Notes under the pieces: model-generated | Told to the model about the DNA's origin: nothing | What the model saw: the letters and a program-made list of their open reading frames with translations, nothing else | Databases searched by the model: none | Source of the DNA: Platerodrilus igneus | Taxonomy: Eukaryota; Arthropoda; Insecta; Coleoptera; Lycidae | Assembly (NCBI GenBank): GCA_036346225.1 | Contig: JARFIW010000170.1 | Span: forward strand, 11,470,501-11,534,500 | Length of the DNA: 64,000 nt | Direction of reading: 5' to 3' | In this document: positions 12,425 through 23,359 of the stretch, piece after piece | Numbering within the stretch: the stretch's first letter is position 1 | Layout: each line of letters opens with the position of its first letter | Translations under genes and position numbers: made by a program

Positions 12425-12428
<4 letters not shown>
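10950..12428 (-). repeat. Interspersed repeat family R1, copy 1
   Basis: About 1.5 kb that matches the reverse complement of 60040-61763 and, over its first 400 bases, 63561-64000. Shared blocks include TTTGGTTGGTCT, GCCTCGACTATT, CCGTGGGTTCAGTG, AGCCTTGTGCCAAAT and GGCCTCTCTGAAT, and near the other end TTTGGCATATAC. Both full copies lie between TA tracts. In copy 1 the strand shown is very poor in G around 11370-11800, mirrored by C-poverty in copy 2, so the element has a fixed strand asymmetry with a purine-rich sense strand (minus here). Copy 2 carries AATAAA-rich sequence and ACGGCGACGAGGATT, a leader-like motif of gypsy elements, so an LTR or LTR leader is possible; the class is unresolved. 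Confidence 0.75.
11138..11166 (-). other. Conserved hairpin of repeat R1 (copy 1)
   Basis: CTACCTA pairs perfectly with TAGGTAG around a spacer containing GTGGGTTCAG. The same position in the other two copies has a different but still paired stem, so pairing is kept while the sequence changes. Confidence 0.6.

Positions 12429-12469
<41 letters not shown>
12429..12469. repeat. TA microsatellite at other edge of R1 copy 1
   Basis: About 41 bases of alternating AT immediately after the end of R1 copy 1. Confidence 0.93.
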
Positions 12470-12474
<5 letters not shown>

Positions 12475-13191
12475 TGGTTTTTTTATATACACACTCTGAA
12501 CTAATTAAGGTATTTGATTGTTTAGTCGTTTTTTTTTATTCAACAAAAGTACTGAATGTTTTCAATTAGGGTATTGAAAAATACTGAATTTTTATTCAGT
12601 TGTTCCAGTAGACATCCTGATTATTGCATGTATAAATTAGGTTACTACACATAAAGATTGTGGTTATAACTTCTCATGAACCAGCGACGAAGAATGCACA
12701 ATTTATTGATGTCTTATCAAGCATGTATTCTCTCATGCCTTGAATGAGCAGTTACTGCTAACTCAATGAAAACGTTTTATGGTTGGTAGAACAATGACAG
12801 TGTTTACTTGGCCGTAACACAGAAGCCTCACTTTGTTGTTTCAACACATTTCATCTGCCTGCCATCTGTAGGCAGATTTAATTGTGATGAGATGGGTGCA
12901 TATTGCAATGATCAAAACCTTGACAGTCTACGTGAGGGAATATCATCCAAAGCAACACGTAACGGCCTTACTCATTTATGGTATGCGGCTTTTTGTTTGC
13001 ATTATATAAATATTAAGATATGAAAACCTCCGAACTGTGTACACGAAATTATTTCAATTGGATTTTATTGAAATATTAAGATGACTAAAACATTTTGCTT
13101 GTTTAATTCTGTTATTATTAGCATAAGGATATTAGTGTAGGTAGTGTGATATTATTTTTATAGCGATGGATAACAGAGTGAATTGGTTTCG

Positions 13192-13236
<45 letters not shown>

Positions 13237-13428
13237 TAAGTATTCATCAGTTGTGGTATTTGATTAGCTATTGGTGTTGATTGTGCCTAAAGCCACTACT
13301 TTAAATCTGTACTTTGTTTCTTAGGTTTAATAGATTCTATTGGAGGCGAACTCGTCATCGTGAACGTAGAAAATAAGTAGATAAGATTCTAGTCTTATTT
13401 ATATCAGAAACTTCTATTTATATTTATA

Positions 13429-13473
<45 letters not shown>

Positions 13474-14020
13474 ATTGATATGTATTACGGTATCTAACTC
13501 TACAGGGATGAATATGTAGAAACATGTTGGCATAAACCCCGTAATTATACTGTTTATTTTCTATTAATTGAGTGTTGTATTTTGTTGTATTGGACAGACT
13601 AGCATTCTGTCTGCATGTATATGTTGTATATATACTAATAATTTTTTCCAGGATGATTTGGGTTGTGTTCTTTTGTTTTGTTCTTTAACATCGTTTCCGA
13701 TGTAGCATTGCATTCTTTTTCTTTGTTTTCCTTCTCTGTCACCGTAATGCGAACTAGCATTCCGTTACTGATTTAGTTATTTTCTTTCTGGCAGTCTTAC
13801 ATGCAACAAGCTATTTGAAGTGTAACAAGATACATTGCATTATCTTTATCATTAATATTGTTATGGAAGGATTATGTATGATTTATGTATAGCATTTGAT
13901 TGTAGCATGCATTTTCATTTTTACATTTGTAACATCGTAGATGCTAGGTTTGATCAAAAGGAATATCAAAGATTTGACTAATAAAGATAATAGTATATAG
14001 ATATATAGTATATTACGTGT
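12470..14020. other. No gene recognised; two further TA tracts
   Basis: The stretch holds pure TA tracts at about 13196-13234 and 13430-13470, roughly 200 bases apart. A 71-codon frame at 12808-13023 contains a short hairpin-forming CTGCC...GGCAG segment but no known domain. Between 13.5 and 13.9 kb the plus strand is T-rich with repeated short words such as TAGCATTC. Nothing further is supported. Confidence 0.4.
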
Positions 14021-14770
14021 TTATCCCTACAACCTGTTTCACGCATTTTCCATTTCTGCAATCAAGAAATAAAGGAAGTTTCATTCCAGGAGGATGCAAA
14101 TTCATGTACTTTTGACATGTGGGATAAAACGTTTCTGGTACTAAAAATGAACGTCTCGTTTTAGTTTTAGAATCTGGAATATCAATTATCAAGGATTTTC
14201 CAGTCTCCTGAATGTGTTCTATTTTAATATTTCTAAGTTCTTGTTTGTGGCAAGCCCCGCCTAATCCTATAATGAGGATAACCTGTAAACAAAAAACAAG
14301 ATCCCATTTTTATGTGATGATAATTATACAATGTTTTAATTATTTATCTTCGACAACAAATGTTTATCGTCTGGGGCATCTTTCAACTTATTAATTTGTT
14401 CTGCCAACAGGATTTTCGATTTTTTACTTCTAAATCCACTCGATTTCCGCTTCAGTAGGGCAATTAGTTTTGGATAATCTGCTATGTTAATATTATTATT
14501 AATGTTTAGTGTAGTTCTCAGCATTGAATAAGTGGCCCATAGAGAAGATGGCTTCATAGTTTTTGATATTTCTTCAAAATGTGCAAGTAAAACATTCTTC
14601 GAAAATGATTTAACGTTGTGCTTGTGTTGCCAATTCATAAATTTTTGATAGGTAATTTCGTACCTTTCTTTGGATTTTAGTGGTAACAAATTATGTGGGG
14701 CAGAATGAACTTTTTCTAAAATCTCAGGTGGAATGCTCATAATTTCATCATTTTCACTACTAATAGACAT
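14021..14770 (-). pseudogene. Crypton-type tyrosine recombinase fragment
   Basis: Exon 1 (about 14770-14345, start chosen at MSISSENDEIM because it aligns with the start of the related gene at 53169) encodes the N-terminal core-binding part: MNWQHKHN, SLWATYSMLRTTLNI, LLKRKSSGFRSKKSKI. Exon 2 starts at 14282 after an AG acceptor (TTTACAG) and reads GLGGACHKQELRNIKI, which in this family holds the first catalytic region; the usual arginine position reads HK here. It continues to KCVKQVVGIN near 14035 and then breaks up. The C-terminal HxxR and tyrosine are not found, so the recombinase is truncated. The expected donor after LLSK reads AAGATAAAT rather than AAGGTAAAT, suggesting a lost splice site. 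It is a diverged relative of the Cryptons at 45 and 53 kb. Confidence 0.75.
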
Positions 14771-15782
14771 AATCGTAGATAAAGTTGAGAAAATATTCGG
14801 ATACAATAATATTTTGTTGTAAAAATTGACAACAAAAATGACATGACGTTTATTTCCATAGCATGCTAAGAGAACGTGATTTATTTTGTAAAAAATTGTA
14901 TGTGTTGTCGATCACTCTTTTAATCCAAAATGTATCTTGCTAATGCTAAAAGCTTTTATGGTTTGCAATTAACTAAATGTATGTAAATAGACCAAATAAA
15001 GTTGTACGTAGAGAAAAATTTGTTTGTCATTTGATTATACCAAGAAATTTAAGTTTTCTTGTCAAACCACACGTGTATGTTATGAGGGTCTCATTACGTG
15101 CATGTTATTGTTAAATGTCACTTACAAGGAAAGTCAACAGTGCAATTTTTGACGTTTATTGATATGGGCATAGAAAAATACATTTTTTTAATTAATTATG
15201 TTAGTGTAACCAATGTATCGAAATTAGCCCCATTCAGATTTAAAAAAAAAATAGAATTTATAATTTTCTATTCCTATATTAAATTAATATAGATACATTG
15301 TTATTCCATGGAAGAGACACGCTACAATCCTTTGCCATTGTGATGTTATTAGCCACTTACAATCAAGAGCAAAATTATATAAAATTTCTTGCAATAAAGT
15401 AGCATTCATTCTTTATCGATTTTGGAAGCAAAAATAAAAGGCAGTCGTTTTGTTAGTGAATTATGTTGCACCTTTTGACTTTACCAAATTTTATTTTAAT
15501 ATTTAGAATAAGGGGATTTTTGAATTCAGCATGGGAAAGCTTTTTCTGTATCCTTAAATTAAATATTTACCTGTGAAGCTCAGGAATATTTTCTCTCATG
15601 TGTTACATCTTGTTATAAAAGAATGGTTTGGCAACATTGATCATTATGTTACAACCATGTATGTCTGGTCACTGTTACAATTCATTGTCATTGTCTTCAT
15701 CAAGTAGTCAAGTCATAAATGTAATGTCGAGAATAAAGATTAATTTATGAAGTCTTGTATTAAATATTTGTGTATAGTATTG
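14771..15782. other. No gene recognised
   Basis: AT-rich, no frame with a recognisable domain. Confidence 0.5.
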
Positions 15783-15796
15783 TGATCCAAGCAACA

Positions 15797-16095
15797 TTAC
15801 ATGTGATTTTCCAATGCTCCACCCGAAGGTACTACATTGGCCAGGAAGCGAGTTTTTTTTTTTACCTGGAAAATTTTGAATTTTGCCGAATCCTTGCTGT
15901 TCCAAGCAAGGTAGGGATCTTTAACGTGCGTGACAACACTCACACACGGGACCTCCATTTTACCTCTCATCCGAACGAGGGTGTATTTTTGCGAAAAATG
16001 CTCGCTTAACATTTTTCAAGCGGACCGTGTCGGGATTCGAACCCGGGACCTAGGGCGTAGTAGTCACACACATACCACTACGCCACGGAGCCGCC
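15797..16095 (-). mobile_element. tRNA-derived SINE, copy A (full length)
   Basis: Read on the minus strand from 16095, the element begins GGCGGCTCCGTGGCGTAGTG, a tRNA-like head with an A-box-like GTGGCGTAGTGG and a B box GGGTTCGAATCCC. A body of about 220 bases follows with the landmarks TTAAGCGAGCATTTTTCGC, AAAATACACCCTCG and TTCGGCAAAATTC. It ends near ACATGTAATG without a poly(A) tail. It is flanked by a 14-bp target duplication TGATCCAAGCAACA (15783-15796 and 16096-16109), which fixes both ends. Transcription would be by RNA polymerase III; movement depends on a LINE partner. Two further copies occur at 18.9 and 56.2 kb. Confidence 0.9.
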
Positions 16096-16109
16096 TGATC
16101 CAAGCAACA

Positions 16110-16815
16110 ACAGAGATAAAACATCATGAACCCGAGGACAATCATCCAAATGATTTACAGCGAGTAAATCATATTTCCCAGGTTAAAGGAATGTGATTGT
16201 GGTTAAACAGTCCACCATGAAATGCGTGGAATGGAGGGAATATAAAGGCTTGCGGGAGTGGGGCATTTTAAAGGCAAGAGACTTAACTATCAGTGATCAA
16301 AGAGATCGAACATGTGTGCATGTTAGTCCGGCGAAGTGAACCCTTCCTACGTCCATACATTTCCTGTTACCTAAAAAATCTATCTTGTGTTCCGCCGTAG
16401 TGTAGACACATTCACTTTGCCTTAAGAACTTGTCCACATATAGAAGAAACTACCTGTCGGCGTCCTGACCTTGAGTAACAGGGACAGCTTTTGGTTCCCG
16501 CAAAAACCAGATAAGCCTCTTGCTTAGTGTTATTTGTTGGCTTTACCCATAACGGCAATACATGCAACTGGATTTGGGGACGTACAAATTACGTCCAAGG
16601 TTGTGCATGATTGATGACGTGAGTAAAGCATAAAAGTATTTTAATTTGTATTATTGTAACAATTAATAAAACTAAGCCTGGATTAGAAGATTTAAAGTTG
16701 GTAGACATTTTCTTATTGGTGCAGATCTCGCCGATAAGCAAAAGTGAATTTAGAATTGTAAACAAATATTATCAGATTCAGTATTCTTATATTAAATCAT
16801 GTTTTTCTTTTGCAG
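16110..16815. other. No gene recognised
   Basis: Non-coding sequence between the SINE and a probable host exon; no domain or structured repeat identified. Confidence 0.4.
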
Positions 16816-16955
16816 ATTTTATAGAATCCCTTAATATGAAGAATTGCCTTAACAAATTTCATGTAGAAAATTTGGGAAGTACTTCAAGAAACTATTTGGT
16901 AAAATATTTATGCCCCACTTATAGTTTTACCAACATAGTTGGTGTATTGAAAATG
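16816..16955 (+). CDS. Probable exon of unrecognised host gene (exon a)
   Basis: A 140-base open stretch bounded by a pyrimidine-rich acceptor (TTTTCTTTTGCAG) and a donor (AAAATGGTAAGTA). It encodes 46 residues including FIESLNMKNCLNKFHV and FTNIVGVLKM, without an obvious transposon signature. Its 3' phase is 0, matching the 5' phase of the exon at 22120, so the two can splice across a 5.2-kb intron filled with gypsy, SINE and R2 sequence. I do not recognise the protein; it looks helical. Upstream exons were not found. Confidence 0.55.
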
Positions 16956-16994
16956 GTAAGTAAAAAACCAGGGTTACTACAAAAGAATCATCGG

Positions 16995-16998
<4 letters not shown>

Positions 16999-17037
<39 letters not shown>
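16999..17037. repeat. TA microsatellite
   Basis: About 39 bases of TA, inside the putative intron of the unrecognised host gene. Confidence 0.93.
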
Positions 17038-17041
<4 letters not shown>

Positions 17042-17632
17042 TTATTTCATAAATTGTAAATGACATTAAAATGGAAAAATATTCAAGTTGTTAAGCATAT
17101 TTACTACAAATTTTTAATGTGAACTTCTCGCATCACACGACATATGTCCAAACAATAATTCAGTTCGGCCCATACATGCTGCAACGTATCTCGATCAATA
17201 CTGTTAACAGTAGTAGAAATGTGTTCCCTGCATTGGTAGCAATTAAAAAAATTGAATAAAATACTGAGCTAATTTTCCTACCTATAACATTAAATACTAT
17301 TACATTTGAGACATGTTTTTATACCTAAGCTAAATCATAGTGTTTTTGTGGTGTGATTGGCTATCTGAAATAGGGGTAACTATCGATTTTAGCAGTAAAA
17401 CAATTATACTCGCTGAAAATCGAAGTTAAATTTCAGTAAGGAATATTTAACTTATGTATTGTTGATCAATTTAATCGAGAATTTTTGGGTTTCATCAATT
17501 ATGAATGCAGATTTTGTGATACATTCTCAAATTTAATATTACTACTCTTAAAACTTTTAAAAAAGAATAGCAAATGGGAGTGTAATTTCATATGCATGGA
17601 AACTTTCAAAAATAAAGCATGCTTTTCTTAAA

Positions 17633-17945
17633 GTGACTGTGGTGGGTGCAGTCTCGTTTCAAATGGATGCCAGTTCAAATAAGTACATTTTGGCATTTGC
17701 CAGTAGACCCTGCATGTGGCAGAAGTTTGATATAAAAAGGGTATTAAGCATTAGTTTTAGGACAAAAGTTGGTCATAATCATGAACCACAAGGCTTTGTT
17801 CTTTTTATTGAACTTAAAATTGATTCGTTGAACTATATTCACCCAGGAGTTTGCATTTGAAATTGTGTATTGCCTTGGTAAGGACAATGTGTTAGCAGAC
17901 ACTTTATCACACTACCCTTGCCTGCCAAGATTTGATAAAATGTAA
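17633..17945 (+). pseudogene. Degenerate gypsy RNase H fragment
   Basis: The end of this stretch reads FEIVYCLGKDNVLADTLS, the hallmark end of gypsy RNase H (compare GRDNVVADALSR at the window start). Before it, the frame at 17633 reads VGAVSFQMDASSNKYILAFA, which resembles the start of the same domain, though order and frame are disturbed. No integrase follows; gag-like sequence comes next instead, so the region is rearranged debris. Confidence 0.65.
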
Positions 17946-18209
17946 CAATATTACAGTGGGGTAGCTTTCTTGCAATTAACTCAAGGTTTTAACGTGTAAG
18001 GGAAATCTACGAACTATTCAACATGATCAGAAGGGTTTTATCATGTTTAATTTAAGTTTTACGTGTAAATTCCACGAATACTAGGTTCTCGTGCGTTTCA
18101 GGACATTGATCTACGATTTGTGATGTAAAAAAAGCAGCAAGTGTTGCATTCCCAAGTCATGAAAATGCAACAGCGTTTAGCAGTTTTAGCATGGGAGCAA
18201 GAAAATTGT

Positions 18210-19375
18210 GTTGAGGGGAGGACTATAATTGGTGAGAACTAAGTCTCTAAGAACACTTAGCTTTACAACTTATCTCAATTTAAAGATTTATGCCGCTCTC
18301 TTCAAGAAGTAAAGTTACGTATAGATAAATATCGTCCACCACCATCAAAACAATCTGGCTTATTAGAACCTAACTTAGCATGTCAATCAGAATCTTCTCG
18401 TAAAGTATTACTATTAATCTTTCTGTTTCTCCATCAACAAACTCAGTTACCTGCTGGAATTGTAAGAAAAGCATACATACTTATAATGTTTACACATATC
18501 CAAAAAATCTTTTCTGCTATGGCTGTGGTCGAAACAATACCTATAAATCAAAATGTATAAAATGTACCCCTACCTTGTCGAAAAACTTTGTCAGAGATAT
18601 TCCTACTTGGGACGTGAATATTTCAAGGAGTCAAAATCGTCCCTAACAAGAACAATTCAACACACCCAGATCTCAACAGAATTAAAGCATAAAACTATCC
18701 CCAATATTAAACCTTTATTTAACGTATCTAGTAATAGCAGTTCTGTTACCTTAAACTCGAACAATAACTTGCCTACTTTATCTGAAATATTTCGTTTGAC
18801 TCCTGCCGAATGGTCTAATTGGTAATATATAATATTTATTTAAAATAGGTAATCCTAATATTACAATGCATTAGAAAACAGTTCATTCCTTTTATCATAA
18901 AAATTCTGCTGCCATACAACTTCTACTATGTCTAAGGTCCCGGGTTCAAATACCGACATGGTCCACTTGAAAAATGTTAGGCGAGCATTTTTCACAAAAA
19001 TACACCCTCGTTCGAATGAGAGGTAAAATGGAGGTTCCGTGTGTGAGTATTGTCATGCACGTTAAAGATCCCTACCTTGCTTGAAACAGCAAGGGTTCGG
19101 CAAAATTCCAAATTTTTCAGGTAAAAAAAACTCACTTCCTGGCCAATGTAGTACCTTCGGGTGGAGCATTGGAAAATCAAATGTAATGCCTTACAACTTG
19201 TTAAAAAACCTCTCGATAATCGCCCGCATCTACCTATCTCTATTGGCTCTCTAAATGTAATCGCTTTATTGGACACAGGTTTGTCAATTGTTATAATTAC
19301 ATGTGGCATATTTTACCCGCCATTTTATAACATATACCGACCACACTTTACGAGTGATGCAATCGCCATTTAAGT
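18210..19375 (+). pseudogene. Gypsy-like gag and protease debris interrupted by a SINE
   Basis: Around 18440-18560 the sequence encodes zinc-knuckle remnants (CWNCKKSIHTYN, then FCYGCGRNNTYKSKCIKC), typical of insect gypsy gag. Before it come DLCRSLQEVKLRIDKYRPPP and the tail of a capsid-like region. After the SINE at 18923-19190 the frame from 19161 reads PHLPISIGSLNVIALLDTG, the retropepsin active site (DTG) preceded by its first strand. The order gag, knuckle, protease fits one element into which SINE copy B later inserted. Stops and shifts are frequent. Confidence 0.7.
18923..19190 (+). mobile_element. tRNA-derived SINE, copy B (5' truncated)
   Basis: Same family as the 15.8-kb copy, opposite strand. 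It starts inside the head at CTACTATGTCTAAGGTCCCG, keeps the B box (GGGTTCAAATACC) and the whole body, and ends ATGTAATGCC. The 8-mer TACAACTT flanks both sides (18915-18922 and 19192-19199), a likely short target duplication. It splits gag from protease of the gypsy debris. Confidence 0.82.
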
Positions 19376-19639
19376 CGCATTTGCAAGCACAATTTAAGTA
19401 AAATCAAATTACTCACGTGGTGGCATCTCGGAACTTAAATCTCAGGGTCCAGCGGTGATTTGTAAGTTGGGTTATGCCATGTTGAACTTCAAATTGCCAT
19501 CCGTCCTTCACGTAACTCCTGCTGCACCCGTTATTACACTATTCTTGGTGATAGTTTATATGGTCGATAAAACAGTTTGCAAAGTATTACACTTTAGATG
19601 GTAATACATTTATATGGTGATAGTTCCTAAAAGCCGGTA

Positions 19640-20350
19640 ATGCAGTTACCAAAGTTCATAAGATACATCGCGCAAGCGCGATGGATAAAAAGCAATGCAA
19701 CGCCCTGGCGGCCGGGAGCGCGAACCTTATGACAGGTTCCGCGTAGCCAACTACCATGACGCCACCGATACAAAAGGTATATTGCGCAATACTTCGCAAA
19801 ATTTACAAAAAATTAAGGCAATAAATAATACAGAATTAAAAACAAAAGGTAATACATAAACTACTTACGTAAGGAATCCGGCATCCGCACAAAGTTGCGC
19901 TAGGGTAGGCCTCAATTGGAGTCCATCCGGCTACATTCCGGAGGGATTAAAGGTGTTGATTCCTCCGGAGCTGCTAGCGGGGCATGGTCATCAGGGTCGT
20001 GGAGCTCGTTTCGCCGAAGGTTGCTGCAAATTTATCTACCTATGCAGGGATCGGATTAGGAACAAGGTAAGGGCGACAACAAAGACAATTAGGCAAAGGA
20101 AATCTACATAGATAAGATAAGGCACGATACGATACCTCAAAGCGTCCACTCCACTCGAAGAACAAAGGCAAAAGGCCACGATTCAGAGCGTCACCCAAAC
20201 CTCTCACCACTTTGTCCCCACTCTTTGTCTAGTATTGCTCTACCCCTCTAGGGACACGCACACTGCGCAAATGCACTACTATGACGTACGGAAGTACCGC
20301 CTAGTCTATTTAAAATTCCCGCGCACCGCGTATTTGAAATTATGGCGCGA
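19640..20350 (-). repeat. Repeat family R2, copy 1
   Basis: On the minus strand this segment shares blocks with 32640-33110: GGTATCGTATCGT, ATGTAGATTYCCTYTGCCT, TTTGCCTTTG and GTTCCT in the same order. It is GC-richer than its surroundings. Because the other copy precedes a gypsy pol on the same strand, an LTR or 5' leader is the best guess. Ends are approximate. Confidence 0.55.
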
Positions 20351-22119
20351 AACTCCCATATCAAAACTTAACCTAAAACAATGTTTAAGTGGCAATGGCA
20401 CGTAACACCGTAGGGGGTCGAAAGGAGATAAGGTACCAGGTACAATAAAAGGTAAGGTACAGGGAACCTACATACCTGTTCCTAAAAGAAAAACACACCA
20501 CCTCCCAGATAGTTGCTGCCTGGTTGAGGTCTCGTGGCTTCATCTCGCTTTCGACCTTCGCGCACCCCCTGCATTCACTCTGTGCAGACGCGACTGTTAG
20601 CGACGATGGAAGTTAATGTTATTAATTTAAAAATACGCGGCAATTAACTTATAAATTATATCTAAAACTTAAACATGCTACGTTGCCATTTTGGCATGTA
20701 ACAATACCTCTGAAAAAGAAAGCACAAAAGTAATAATTTTTAAAATGGCGAGCTGCAGTTTTAGGTTACTCTACTATATTAATTACTACACAAAATGCAA
20801 CATTACAACACTAAAACCAGCAGGTCTAAATCATCATGGTAAATCTACAAATAAATATACAATTAAATAGATAAAATGGTCAGTAAATACAATATTAATA
20901 TTCAATATTACCATAAGCATAAACTTAACTACATCAAATCGTCCTCAATAAAGAAGTCATCACATATTACAATATTAATAATAAATATCCTCTCGCACAA
21001 AGACAATCATTCCAAAAATACAAAGTTTAGTCATCCATGGCACTTTATACACATGCAGTTGCTACAGTTACTTAGGACCCATATAAAGAACAGGGAACAG
21101 ACTCACCCACGTGTCCAAGGTGTAGTATTAATCGCACCCTCCCCCAGAGCAGGACGGAGTAGATGAACTTGGGATCACGCAACTCGTGTCTTCCCTCCAG
21201 AAAAGAAGCGGCAAACGCCTCATCAATCTAGGTCCAGGCAACAGATGGTTCGATCCATCGAAAGGAGCTATAATAACTACAGGGAAAAATTAATTTATTG
21301 ACCCCGAAAAGTACATTTTTTTTAAACCGTAAAGTGTGTGCACGAAATTTTGAAGATGACAAAACAAAATAACAAGGTAACGATGAGTAATTTTGCCACA
21401 TATAGCAAGAATCGAGTAATCAATATTATACGAATGTGGAAAATCAAGACTCATTGCAGTCCATACACTTTTGTTTTGCATGCTACACAGAAGCCATTCA
21501 ATTTTTGAGAATTCCTTTCATGTTGCAAAGTCATATGAGCATTTTTCCATGTCATATATCTTAATGCTGTGACGATACGCTTCCACTTAAATGAAATGTT
21601 GCTGAATGCCAGACCATAAGCAAATTCTGTTGTTGGGTCGTAAACTGTGCACCATCTGTAGATGGTACACTTTAAATCGCAATCACTTCTTCAAAATTTT
21701 CCATACCCGTTGCTGTGGAATATCAATCTCACATCCTGTGTAAAACGCATGAAACTTTGTCCATGTCCACCGTTTCGTAAGGAACTCATGACCTTCCGGT
21801 GCTTTTACGTTTAGTAATGGAACCTGGAGATCTAATTTCGTATTGCCGTCGGAATGCACATTCCACCATAACAACTTATAAACATTGTGTGTACTCTAAC
21901 ACACAGCGCTTTCTGCTGCATAGTTATTATTTTGCATACTGGGGTTGTGACGCTACCTGGACGTGTAAAGCAACGTTCGCAGCACACGTTTTAAACTTCA
22001 ATATTTTTCTTTTTTAGTGACGTCATTTATATTTTATATCTAATACTATTTTTAAAACCTGATGATTCATTTGTAGTAACCCCGTATGCCAAATATGGGT
22101 GCTTAAAATATTCTTTTAG
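20351..22119. other. No gene confidently recognised
   Basis: The stretch around 20400-20620 looks like further repeat sequence. From about 21.3 to 21.9 kb the minus strand has two neighbouring 63-codon frames (21481-21290 and 21874-21683) that could be one decayed protein (LLWWNVHSDGNTKLDLQ, KRWTWTKFHAFYTG), but I recognise no domain. It forms part of the long putative intron of the unrecognised host gene. Confidence 0.3.
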
Positions 22120-22323
22120 GTATTAGCATCATGTATAGAACAAGAATGGATTTACATAGTTGATGAATTAGAATCTGAATTAGGTTTTGAAACTACATAC
22201 AGTTTATTAACGAATGTACTAATAGTTCTTTGTCAATTGACAAATTCTCATACAGGTGACGAGAGAGAGCACTTAAATAGCAATGTAAAATACTGTTTGG
22301 AGATGTATTCAATCGTAATTAAG
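22120..22323 (+). CDS. Probable exon of unrecognised host gene (exon b)
   Basis: The acceptor TTCTTTTAG precedes VLASCIEQEWIYIVDELESE; the frame stays open for 68 codons to MYSIVIK and a GTTTTTT donor at 22324. An earlier possible donor (CAGGTGACG at 22256) would put the next exon out of frame, so the longer exon is preferred. Both boundaries are phase 0, consistent with exons a and c. The sequence is helical and leucine-rich, with no motif I can name. Confidence 0.6.
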
Positions 22324-22371
22324 GTTTTTTCCCCCTTAGTATAAACGTTATTATTAATTATCATTTTGTAG

Positions 22372-22606
22372 GTACTTTTTAAAGATGTTCATACTAGCCT
22401 TCAGGACGAAATAATTTTAACTAAAAATATCTGCAAATTGCTGTCGGAAATTCCACAAGATATTCGAAGCACCGATGGTATTGGATTGGCCCAACTTTTA
22501 TCTATAGACTCTTTATGTGCCCTAAAACAGGATAAGGCATTTATATTGTTACTTGTATCTATTAATGATGCTACCATTACTCAAACGATTGCAAGAAAAA
22601 TGATAG
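22372..22606 (+). CDS. Probable exon of unrecognised host gene (exon c)
   Basis: It follows a 48-bp intron (22324-22371; acceptor ATTTTGTAG) and encodes VLFKDVHTSLQDEIILTKNI, then LLSEIPQDIRSTDG and LLVSINDATITQTIARKMIG, ending at donor GATAGGTAATA in phase 1. No downstream exon was found before the transposon-rich 23-32 kb region. The last part of the exon plus the donor is duplicated immediately downstream in mutated form. Function unknown. Confidence 0.6.
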
Positions 22607-22775
22607 GTAATACGTGAATGTATCGTTTACTATTAGTATTAATATCCATTTATATTTATACTTGTATCTATTATTAATGCAACCATTACTGAAGCATTAG
22701 TAAAACCAATGATAGCTAGTACATGAATGTATCTCTTGTTACTATTAGTATTAATATTATGACTAATATTCATAT
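22545..22775 (+). repeat. Local tandem duplication of exon end and splice donor
   Basis: Two units of about 115 bases share CTTGTATCTATTAATG, CAACCATTACT, CCAATGATAG and ACATGAATGTATC-type words in the same order. The first contains the donor GATAGGTAATACGTG; in the second it reads GATAGCTAGTACATG, so the GT is lost. Confidence 0.7.
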
Positions 22776-23303
22776 ATAATAAACTAAATGACTTAAATGA
22801 AGTGTTAAATTTCAAAGTTACTGTAAATTCAATCTATGTATTGATTGAACTTATGTACATTCTTCACTTATTTATATTCTGGATTATTGCTTTATGGGCT
22901 TTTGCAAGGGGTTTACATAACATGGTATCTTGATCAGATACGCCAGGATTAAATAACGGATTGTAGGAACTCCATGTGACTGTGACTGAAAGGATTACGA
23001 AGTGTAATAAAATATAGATCAACATCTCTAACTTACAGCTGCATTATATTTATTTTAAAGCGTTCAAGCATAATGTATAAAAGATGTTACTTACAATAAC
23101 GGTGTATTCGCACAGGGGTTGGTAGTGAACATACTGGATGATGCAGTATTATTAAGTATGGACCTGTTGGATTGCCGTTCGAACCACTAATGTCCTTATC
23201 CTGTAACAGTACTTTTCAATAAGTTTCTCATCTAAGGGGAAAGGCTCACTGTTGCAGGAATTGGTTACCCATGTATCCGGTGTGTCAGTAACGAAACCTT
23301 TGA
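22776..23303. other. No gene recognised
   Basis: AT-rich non-coding DNA between the duplicated exon end and a palindrome. Confidence 0.4.
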
Positions 23304-23344
23304 TGATCTCATGCTCATGAAATCATTTCATGTCCATGAGATCA
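23304..23344. repeat. 41-bp near-perfect palindrome
   Basis: TGATCTCATG...CATGAGATCA with a nested inner palindrome CATGAAATCATTTCATG. It lies just beyond the 3' tail of the LINE copy. Confidence 0.8.
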
Positions 23345-23359
23345 TTGTAACATTTTTTT

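Noticed and set aside
20876..21166. 96-codon plus frame MVSKYNINIQYYHK...
   Set aside because: Low-complexity composition (N, I, K, H), no homology I recognise, and no splice or promoter support.
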